From assembly GCA_948433295.1 (NCBI GenBank), contig CAOJDT010000006.1:1-48057 (forward strand): a stretch of DNA of 48,057 bases. The letters run 5' to 3'. Under the pieces are notes generated by a model. That model saw nothing but the letters and a program-made list of their open reading frames with translations. It was not told the DNA's origin and searched no databases. Positions 27,530 to 35,400 of this stretch are shown here, piece by piece. Position 1 is the first letter of the stretch, and every line of letters begins with the position of its first letter. The translations under genes were made by a program, and so were the position numbers. The stretch comes from an uncultured bacterium (GTDB taxonomy: Bacteria > Cyanobacteriota > Vampirovibrionia > Gastranaerophilales > Gastranaerophilaceae).

Positions 27530-28035
27530 ATGGGTTTTTTAGAGAAATATCTGGAGACACGAGACTCAGAAAAATTTGTAATAGATAAGAGTATAATTTT
27601 ATCTTTAATTATACCTATTATTATTTTTATATTATTGATACTTTATCTTTTTTTTAGTTATGCTCATTTGCAAACAATAATATTAGAAAAAAAATAAGTG
27701 AAATATATTTTTTTCATTATCGTTATAGTGTAGGGTTTTTCCCCCCATTGGTTTTTATTTTCTTATTTATTATTTCTTTTTTTATATTTATTATTTTTTT
27801 AATTTTTATGTATAGATTTAAAGAGTATAAAACAAATATATTTGATGTATGGTTAATGGTTCAGTTTATTGCAAACGAACTTTTTATTATTAATATTCTT
27901 CAGCATACATATAATATAAAATATCCAATCTGGTCATTTATTGATGGCTTTATTTTATGGAATATATTTGTTGCAATTTTTATACCTTTTTTAACGATTT
28001 TATTATTAGTAAAAATAACAAAGAAATGGAAGTAA
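27530..28035 (+). pseudogene. Small polytopic membrane protein, frameshifted at an A8 tract
   Basis: The first frame runs 55 codons from ATG 27530 (MGFLEKYLE) to a stop at 27697, directly after eight A (27687-27694). The second frame is open from that point to 28035. Adding one A joins them into 168 residues, against 167 for the homologue at 28179, and the joined product aligns along its length (MGFLEKYLE versus MGFIEKYIK; YFFHYRYSVGFF versus QFLHYQPNMVGNF). The product would have about four membrane helices. In module 1 it occupies the slot before a lipase stump, so it is a candidate immunity gene. A sequencing error in the A-run is the alternative. Confidence 0.7.
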
Positions 28036-28038
28036 ATT

Positions 28039-28080
28039 ATGTTTAAAGATGAGCTGTATTTAAATATTAAGAAAGTTTAA
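28039..28080 (+). pseudogene. Stump of a lipase gene (13 codons)
   Basis: Starts 4 nt after the membrane gene and reads [13 protein letters not shown] then stop. The first nine residues are identical to the start of the giant lipase-RTX protein at 32408 (MFKDELYLN). After the stop, a decayed match to the NFACA region of the lipases runs into leader repeat C. This is the remnant of a deleted or displaced lipase. Confidence 0.7.
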
Positions 28081-28103
28081 GAGTAAACTTTAGCTGTGTA
28101 AAA

Positions 28104-28178
28104 AATAGCCATATGGCTAATAGACATTTGGATGATATGGAGTTAGAATATACAAATGGAGTTAAAGAAGGTTAAAGT
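28104..28178 (+). repeat. Leader repeat, copy C (most complete)
   Basis: Begins with AATAGCCATATGGCTAATAG (containing the palindrome TAGCCATATGGCTA) and contains a 20-codon ORF (28113-28175) reading MANRHLDDMELEYTNGVKEG. Its stop is 3 nt before the ATG at 28179 and its 3' end supplies the GAAGG ribosome binding site. Confidence 0.8.
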
Positions 28179-28682
28179 ATGGGGTTTATAGAGAAATATA
28201 TAAAACCAAAATTAAATGAACCGGTTAAGTTAAGTGTGTTCGGGGAGGCATTATGTCTTTTGAGTATTGTTGTTGTATATTTACTTATAAGTACGCTACA
28301 TAATGGTGGCTGGGTTGCAAATAATTATCAGTTTTTGCATTATCAACCAAATATGGTAGGAAATTTTGGTGTAACATTTCTTTTGTTAATTATATTTTTT
28401 ATTGCTCAAATAATTAATATATTTTTTATGATTATATTATTTTTGGTACGGAAAAATAAGCAACGTAAATATCAAGTATACCATATTTATTTTTACACGG
28501 TGTTGATATTTAGCATTTTTATGGTTTTTATATCTTTAACTCCTTTACAAGAATTTCGTAGTTTTTTTGTATATTTAGATTCTTTATTTTATTGGTTTCC
28601 AACTATATTTACAAATTTAATCTTATTTTTTGTAGCTTTAATTGTTGATTTTTCAATTAATTTTGAAGAAAGGAATTTTTAA
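28179..28682 (+). CDS. Four-helix membrane protein, candidate immunity protein
   Basis: 167 residues with hydrophobic segments near 25-40, 60-90, 105-125 and 140-160, a basic loop RKNKQRK in the middle and no signal peptide. It is homologous to the frameshifted product at 27530 and has the same layout as the 152-residue protein at 31935. Its stop overlaps the ATG of the following lipase stump (TAATG), so the pair was translated together. Position before a lipase head in repeated modules suggests protection against a membrane-acting enzyme. This is inference; no known immunity family is recognised. Confidence 0.7.
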   Translation: MGFIEKYIKPKLNEPVKLSVFGEALCLLSIVVVYLLISTLHNGGWVANNYQFLHYQPNMVGNFGVTFLLLIIFFIAQIINIFFMIILFLVRKNKQRKYQVYHIYFYTVLIFSIFMVFISLTPLQEFRSFFVYLDSLFYWFPTIFTNLILFFVALIVDFSINFEERNF

Positions 28683-28870
28683 TGAGTGAAATTATTGATT
28701 ATTTATCACTTTGTTTTACAGTATATAATACTCAGAGTATGCCAGGGGTTTCAGAAAATCAAAAAAATAGTCTAAATAGGGTTTTATATGATTATACACC
28801 TATAACTATTAATAATTATACAGACAATAATGGCTTTTATGCTAGAGAAAATTTTGCCTGTGCCGCGTAA
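28682..28870 (+). pseudogene. Truncated lipase N-terminus
   Basis: 62 codons (MSEIIDYLSLCFTVYNTQS onwards) that end NNGFYARENFACAA at the edge of repeat D. The end matches the giant lipase at [14 protein letters not shown], just before its oxyanion FRGTDS motif. The catalytic region is absent. AAAGGA precedes the ATG. The head differs from that of modules 1 and 4, so the deleted enzyme was a distinct variant. Confidence 0.75.
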
Positions 28871-28937
28871 AAATAGCCATATGGCTAATAGACTTTTGGG
28901 TAATATGGAGTTAGAATATGCAAATGGAGTTAATGAG
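28868..28937 (+). repeat. Leader repeat, copy D
   Basis: Begins at the stop codon of the lipase stump (TAAAAATAGCCATATGGC) and reads MANRLLGNMELEYANGVNE. Its GGAG supplies the ribosome binding site of the Kelch-like gene at 28918. Confidence 0.75.
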
Positions 28938-30021
28938 CTGTATAAAAAAATATATTTTAATAATTATTGTTTTCATGGTTGGCACTGTTTGTCAAGCTTC
29001 AATATTTCAAGATTTTAATTTTAAAAATTTACAGACTAAATTAATTTATTTATCTCCACCAGTAAAAATCAGTGATAATGAATTGTTTTTTATAGAATGG
29101 AAATCAAATTTGGCAAAATTGTATAAAATAAATGAAGATAGGTTGGATAATTTAGAGGTTCAACTTCCAGATAGACGACGTTCTTATTTATCAGTAGCCT
29201 TGGATAGCAATAAAGTTCTTATTTTAGGAGGGGAAGGTGCCTATTCTGAGAATCATAACGGGCTAGTTTTTGACATTAAAAATAAAAAGTTTAGTACAAT
29301 AAGTCAACCAAATTATTTATATTCATCTAATGACAATGCAATTGTATTACCTAATGGTACTGTTTTTTTGTTAACTGGAGGAAAGTGCGAGTTATATTCT
29401 CCAAATTTGGATAGCTTTGAAGTCCTTGGAGTCAAAAAAGTTTTAAACATTAAAAGTTTGAATGGTAAATATTATGAAAAATCCTATTATACTTACTATG
29501 ATCATATTTTCCCAAATGCAATAATGATGGATAATAATAAAATTTTAATATATGAAAAACAATGTTCAAGTTTGCCACTTAATGCTGAAGTTTATGATAT
29601 AAAGACTAAGTCTTTTGAACCGTTAGCAATTAATAAGAAATTTATCCTTTATGATAATGTAATAAAGCTAAAAAATGGTAATTTGTTTTCAATTAATGGG
29701 AATAAAGATAATGGAACTGCTGTGATATACAATCCATTTAAAAATGAAATAGAAATAATTAAATTACCATATGCTTCATATGGAAGTGTTTTAGCTCCAT
29801 TAAATAATGATAAAATTTTGATTTTATCAGGATGGTTGTATAATCCTGATTATTTTTTAGGAAAATCATTAGTCTATGCAATATATGACGTTAAAAATAA
29901 AAAAATAACTAATTTAAAAATATCACATAAAGATCCTTATAAGCAATATCTATATATCTGTAAAGATAAAGTATTGATATTAAATACAGAGAATAATAAA
30001 GTTACAATTTACAAATATTAG
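28918..30021 (+). CDS. Exported Kelch-like beta-propeller protein
   Basis: 367 residues from ATG 28918, with GGAG of repeat D 7 nt upstream. A signal peptide covers about 10-28 (YILIIIVFMVGTVCQAS). The rest is a series of roughly 45-residue units with the double-Gly and Tyr/Asn-Pro features of Kelch/galactose-oxidase propellers, such as NKVLILGGEGAYSENHNGLVF, NGTVFLLTGGKCELYSPNLD and DKILILSGWLYNPD (each partly quoted). It takes the slot held by membrane proteins in the other modules and is 13 nt before a lipase-RTX gene. It could be a secreted partner or a periplasmic neutraliser. Confidence 0.75.
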   Translation: MQMELMSCIKKYILIIIVFMVGTVCQASIFQDFNFKNLQTKLIYLSPPVKISDNELFFIEWKSNLAKLYKINEDRLDNLEVQLPDRRRSYLSVALDSNKVLILGGEGAYSENHNGLVFDIKNKKFSTISQPNYLYSSNDNAIVLPNGTVFLLTGGKCELYSPNLDSFEVLGVKKVLNIKSLNGKYYEKSYYTYYDHIFPNAIMMDNNKILIYEKQCSSLPLNAEVYDIKTKSFEPLAINKKFILYDNVIKLKNGNLFSINGNKDNGTAVIYNPFKNEIEIIKLPYASYGSVLAPLNNDKILILSGWLYNPDYFLGKSLVYAIYDVKNKKITNLKISHKDPYKQYLYICKDKVLILNTENNKVTIYKY

Positions 30022-30034
30022 TTAGAGGTGTTAT

Positions 30035-31858
30035 ATGACTACTACAAAAATTATACCAACAATGGATATTAGTTTTCTTTCTTTATTGGCAAAAGTTGCT
30101 TATTGTAAAAATATTCATGATGTAAAAGGTGAAACCGCAGAATCATCTTTGGAACAATGGACTACTGCTTATAATTATCCTAATCATGGTTGTGAAATTA
30201 TTTTTGTAGATGGATGTGATGAAAAAGGTGTATATTCAGCATTTACTGGGTTTCAGGCTGTTGTATTTGGGCAAGGTAAAAAAGGTGATGGAACATATGA
30301 AAAAATTTATATATCATATCGTGGAACAGATTCTTTTTTAGACGGTGTAATAACAGATTTTCAAATATTTTTACAAACAACTATGGCTCAAGCAGGTAAT
30401 GCCGTAAAGTTATATGAAACAGTAATTGATATATACGGAGAGAATGCGGATATAACATTAGTAGGACATTCTTTAGGGGGAGCGTTGGCACAATATGTAG
30501 CATCTTTAAAACATGAAGATGCAGTAACTTTTAATGCCCCAGGAGTTACTATACCTTCAGGAGGAAGTAATTCAAATATAATAAATTATGTAAACTTAAA
30601 TGATTTGATAGGTTCGTATGGAGAGCATATTGGAGAAACTCGTTATTATTTACCTGATGGTATTTATGATGAAAGTTTTAAACCTCATTCAGATTATGTA
30701 GGTCAAGATTTTAGTAAGTATATAACATTACCATCTGGAAAGAGTTGGAGTGCGGCTAAAGCTTTAGCACTATATTTATACGATACAAATAACAAGAATG
30801 TATTAACAAGTGAAACCGTACAAAAATTAATGAATACATTTAATTATTCTCCAAATAGTCTATGGGAAGCTGTAGAGATAGTAGAATCCATATTCGGAAA
30901 TTATGGCAGGCTTAATAACAGTTTTACTTATTTTGCAGGTAATAAAGGATATTTAATAGGAGCAAATACCGGCTGTGAGTTAACCGGTCGCAATACAGAC
31001 GATAAAATTTGGGGGAATCAGGGTAATGATATATTGTTTGGAAATGGAGGAAATGATGAATTATATGGAGGAATCGGCGATGATATCTTAGTTGGCGGTA
31101 CAGGGAATGATTATTTTAATGGCGGCAGTGGATATGATACCTATAAGTTTTTTACAGGTGATGGAAAAGATGTTTTAGATGAAGTGGAACAATCCATCGT
31201 TTCGGTAAAAGGAATAACTTATAAAACAAAGCAGGGTCAATTAATAGTAAACAATCAAAAATTGACTGGTGGTAATAGGGATTATGCAACAGGAGCTTTA
31301 GAATCGAACGAAGAAGGTGTAACCTACGAATGGAACGGGTATAATGATTCAAATCTTGTAATAAAATATGGAATAAATGACCAAATTACAATAAGACACT
31401 TTAAAAATGGAGATTTGGATATATATTTTGATACTTCAATAGTTAAAGATAAGTCAAGTATAAAAGATTATCTTAAAAAAGATAAGCAAGGCGTTTTGGA
31501 TTTATTGAATCGCGATGACAAAACCGTAAAAGTTCCGCACTTGCAATACGAAGACACATCAACGGGAAAATTGTATGACGTAATAAATTGCGAAACAACG
31601 GATAAAATAATAAAAGCGTATGGGAAAAATTTTGCGAATGGAATCTTAGACGAAGCCGGAAATTATATTTTAGTAGAAGCTGGGCAAAAATTAAGCTTAA
31701 CTCAGACGCCATTGGATTACAGTAAATTGGTAGAGGATTACCGCGGAGTAATCAACGGCGAAGAAATAGAGCAAACGGATTTGGCAATCCAAAATCCTAT
31801 AAATCTTCCAAAATCTTCCGCAGAAGGCTCCCGCGACTTTTTAGAGTTTGTAGCATAA
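30035..31858 (+). CDS. Class-3 lipase with RTX repeats, truncated paralogue
   Basis: 607 residues, AGAGGTG before the ATG. Residues 1-290 are a Lipase_3-type alpha/beta-hydrolase: YRGTDSFLDG (oxyanion region), the nucleophile elbow VGHSLGGALAQ, and NLNDLIG (likely acid). RTX nonapeptides lie near 325-375 ([19 protein letters not shown]), then a beta-rich part. Residues 309-598 are encoded by DNA identical to the giant neighbour. The protein then ends in nine private residues (RDFLEFVA after Ser). The expected catalytic His position reads Lys (AAKALALYLYD versus [11 protein letters not shown]). It lacks the long C-terminal RTX region, so export by type I secretion is doubtful unless the short tail suffices. 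Confidence 0.82.
   Translation: MTTTKIIPTMDISFLSLLAKVAYCKNIHDVKGETAESSLEQWTTAYNYPNHGCEIIFVDGCDEKGVYSAFTGFQAVVFGQGKKGDGTYEKIYISYRGTDSFLDGVITDFQIFLQTTMAQAGNAVKLYETVIDIYGENADITLVGHSLGGALAQYVASLKHEDAVTFNAPGVTIPSGGSNSNIINYVNLNDLIGSYGEHIGETRYYLPDGIYDESFKPHSDYVGQDFSKYITLPSGKSWSAAKALALYLYDTNNKNVLTSETVQKLMNTFNYSPNSLWEAVEIVESIFGNYGRLNNSFTYFAGNKGYLIGANTGCELTGRNTDDKIWGNQGNDILFGNGGNDELYGGIGDDILVGGTGNDYFNGGSGYDTYKFFTGDGKDVLDEVEQSIVSVKGITYKTKQGQLIVNNQKLTGGNRDYATGALESNEEGVTYEWNGYNDSNLVIKYGINDQITIRHFKNGDLDIYFDTSIVKDKSSIKDYLKKDKQGVLDLLNRDDKTVKVPHLQYEDTSTGKLYDVINCETTDKIIKAYGKNFANGILDEAGNYILVEAGQKLSLTQTPLDYSKLVEDYRGVINGEEIEQTDLAIQNPINLPKSSAEGSRDFLEFVA
30959..31830 (+). repeat. 872-bp identical direct repeat, copy 1
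   Basis: Identical by eye to 33233-34104 (offset 2274). It covers the first RTX block and the following domain of both lipase genes. Identity ends sharply at GAAGGCTC on the right and fades within about 15 nt on the left. The right part (from about 31485) is less AT-rich than the left. Confidence 0.9.
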
Positions 31859-31860
31859 AT

Positions 31861-31934
31861 TATAGACAAATGGCTAATAGACAAATGGATGATATGGAGT
31901 TAGAATATGCAGATGGAGTTAATAAAGGAAAAGT
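31861..31934 (+). repeat. Leader repeat, copy E
   Basis: Starts 3 nt after the 607-residue lipase gene with TATAGACAAATGGCTAATAG and reads MANRQMDDMELEYADGVNKG. AAAGGA at its end serves the ATG at 31935. The same TATAGACAAATGGCTAATAG occurs on the minus strand at the other island edge (45201-45220). Confidence 0.8.
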
Positions 31935-32393
31935 ATGGCTCAAATTAGTATTTCAAAAATAAATAAAAATTCAGTCATAATTGTTTTGTTTTTAATTTTT
32001 ATATATATGTTATTTTCATATTTAAATTCTAAAAATCTTCCCAACTTTTTTTTGCATGGAAATATAAAGATTATGCATTTTTATATGCCTATAGGATATC
32101 ATTTATTGTATTTTATATATATAGTATTTACTCAATTAATATGTTTCTTAATATGTTTATTCATATGTTTGTATGATAAAACTTTTTTTTCAAATAAATT
32201 ATTTATATATTTTTTAAAATTTATAATAATTCTCAATTTCCTTTTTAGTACTTATATAATATTTCATTTTAAGACTTTTATACCTTTTGGTGTTATAGGA
32301 ATAATCGATTCGTTTTTGTTTACTCAAATAATAACAAGTATAAATTTTATACCATTGCTTATTATATATTTTTTGAAAAGTTTAAAAAACTAA
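31935..32393 (+). CDS. Four-helix membrane protein, candidate immunity protein of the giant lipase
   Basis: 152 residues, mostly Ile/Leu/Phe, with hydrophobic segments near 12-30, 50-77, 85-110 and 130-148 and short polar loops. The layout resembles the 167-residue protein of module 2 (compare HFYMPIGYHLLYFIYIVF with FLHYQPNMVGNFGVTFLL), but the sequence is far diverged. The lipase gene starts 14 nt downstream. Base composition is extremely AT-rich compared with the core genes. An immunity role is proposed only from position and membrane nature. Confidence 0.7.
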   Translation: MAQISISKINKNSVIIVLFLIFIYMLFSYLNSKNLPNFFLHGNIKIMHFYMPIGYHLLYFIYIVFTQLICFLICLFICLYDKTFFSNKLFIYFLKFIIILNFLFSTYIIFHFKTFIPFGVIGIIDSFLFTQIITSINFIPLLIIYFLKSLKN

Positions 32394-32407
32394 TAGGAGT
32401 GTGAAGT

Positions 32408-35400
32408 ATGTTTAAAGATGAGTTGTATCTTAATTTATCAGAGCATGTATATAGTGATACGTTTATGATTGTAGAGGATTATAATCAAATAATAGTATCA
32501 GGAATGACCAATGAAAATGGATATTATAAGCAAGGGAATTTTGCATGTGCGTCTTATAAAAATGAAAACGAAAATAAAATAATAATAGCTTTTAGGGGGA
32601 CAGATAGTTTTGGGGATATATTAGGTCCTGATTTTGCGATATTAGCTGAAAGTGTTCCAAAACGAGATTTTCAATACGCAGAAAAGTTTTATTTGAAACT
32701 TAAAGAGTTGTATCCAGGTGTACAAATAGAATTTACAGGACATTCATTAGGTGGAGCAATAGCACAATTAATGGGTGCAAAATATGGTCATAAAACGGTA
32801 ACCTTTAATGCCCCTGGCATGTTGAATTGTTTGGATGATATTGGATGTGCGTCCTCCTTAAAGTATAATAATATAATTAATTATTCAGTCCTAAATGACT
32901 ATGTCGGAAATTTTCGAGCACATGTCGGTGATACATATTATATACCTCCGATTCCAATCTCGGATAAACCATTATATGATACTCATAATGGTATCTTTTC
33001 TTTCACTGAAGCAACTCATGGTGAAGTATTTAGTAAATTACCAGATTTTACAACTAACCATGCCTTAGCATTGTGGTACTATGATATAAATAATCCTTTG
33101 CATTCAGTTAATTATCCGGAATTAGAAACGTATTTACAACAAGCTGTAACCCTTGTTGAGAGACATCTTGGTAACTACGGAAAATTGGTTAATTCTTTAA
33201 GCTTTTTTTCTTTATCCAAAGGATATTTGATTGGAGCAAATACCGGCTGTGAGTTAACCGGTCGCAATACAGACGATAAAATTTGGGGGAATCAGGGTAA
33301 TGATATATTGTTTGGAAATGGAGGAAATGATGAATTATATGGAGGAATCGGCGATGATATCTTAGTTGGCGGTACAGGGAATGATTATTTTAATGGCGGC
33401 AGTGGATATGATACCTATAAGTTTTTTACAGGTGATGGAAAAGATGTTTTAGATGAAGTGGAACAATCCATCGTTTCGGTAAAAGGAATAACTTATAAAA
33501 CAAAGCAGGGTCAATTAATAGTAAACAATCAAAAATTGACTGGTGGTAATAGGGATTATGCAACAGGAGCTTTAGAATCGAACGAAGAAGGTGTAACCTA
33601 CGAATGGAACGGGTATAATGATTCAAATCTTGTAATAAAATATGGAATAAATGACCAAATTACAATAAGACACTTTAAAAATGGAGATTTGGATATATAT
33701 TTTGATACTTCAATAGTTAAAGATAAGTCAAGTATAAAAGATTATCTTAAAAAAGATAAGCAAGGCGTTTTGGATTTATTGAATCGCGATGACAAAACCG
33801 TAAAAGTTCCGCACTTGCAATACGAAGACACATCAACGGGAAAATTGTATGACGTAATAAATTGCGAAACAACGGATAAAATAATAAAAGCGTATGGGAA
33901 AAATTTTGCGAATGGAATCTTAGACGAAGCCGGAAATTATATTTTAGTAGAAGCTGGGCAAAAATTAAGCTTAACTCAGACGCCATTGGATTACAGTAAA
34001 TTGGTAGAGGATTACCGCGGAGTAATCAACGGCGAAGAAATAGAGCAAACGGATTTGGCAATCCAAAATCCTATAAATCTTCCAAAATCTTCCGCAGAAG
34101 GCTCGCCAACTTTGCAGGATGTTTATTACCAGTATACAACGAAACCAAGCGGCGGCGGGCTGTTTTTATCAGGACTGTTTACGCTTGTGCAAATTGCGGC
34201 GTGTGTTGTAACCCAACAATACTGGGGGGCGGCAATGGTCGCTTTGAAAACCGGTATCGCAGGCGATAAAGTTTCTAAAATTTCTTCAATAATTGACCTC
34301 GTAGGCTCTGTTGGCAGCAGTGTAGCCGGTTCAAATAATTTGAAAGGTATTTTATCGGGTGTGTTTAAAGGTTCGGGTTCTATTACTGGCGGCGCCTCTA
34401 ATATAATAGTGCCTGAAGCTGATTCAATTCTTAAAGGTAGTGTTTCGAAATCTAATTGGTGGGATTCGTTAAGGGAAAATGAAAATCTTAAGGCGCTCGC
34501 TAATTTCCGTTTTACTAATCTTTTAGTCAATGCTTCGCCTGAAGTCGTAAGTGGGAATACTTCCTATTACAATATAAATACTTATACTGGAAGTGTCAGT
34601 GCACCTTATGAAGTATATATTAGCAATGTCGATAATCCCGATATTTCTACTCCGACAACACCTGTTAATCCTTTAACTGGTAAAATTGATCGCGGATGTC
34701 CTCTCGTATTGGATTTGGATAACGACGGTGTCGAAACTCTTAATATTGATGAAACTGATATTTATTTTAATACACAAAATTCAAACTTTTCTACTAAAGT
34801 TGGTTGGATAAAAAAAGATGATGCGCTTCTTGCCGTTGATTTAAATAATGATGGTAAAATAACAAGTCAGGCGGAACTTTTTGGAACTGAAACTCAAAGC
34901 GGTTTTGCTATTTTGAAAAACTACGATTCTAATAACGATGGAATTATAAATGCCTCAGACACTAATTTTTCTAAACTCAGAATATGGCAAGATTTAAACG
35001 AAAATGGAATTACTGATGAAGGTGAACTTAAAACTCTTGCTCAGGCTGGAATTTCTTCAATCAGCCTTGACGCGTTGAAAATTAATGAAGAACAAAATAG
35101 TAATACTATTACAAGTATGTCAACGTTTACCAAAACTGATGGTAGTGTAATGCATATTTATAATGTCAACCTTGCATATAATAAGATTTATACAAAATAC
35201 AACGGTGAATACAATCTTAGTGCAGATGTTCTTGATATGCCTTGGTTAAGAGGCTTTGGACAAGTTGGTGATTTGCAGTTGGTTATGTCTGAAAATGAAG
35301 ATTTGAAACAATTTGTTAAAACGCTTACAAAAATAGATGATGCAAAAAACTTGTATGATAAAATGGATGAGTTTATTGCTAAATGGATGGGTTGTGAGGA

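Noticed and set aside
31152-31352. Minus-strand ORF repeated identically at 33426-33626
   Set aside because: It is a shadow of the lipase genes, duplicated only because the 872-bp segment is duplicated.
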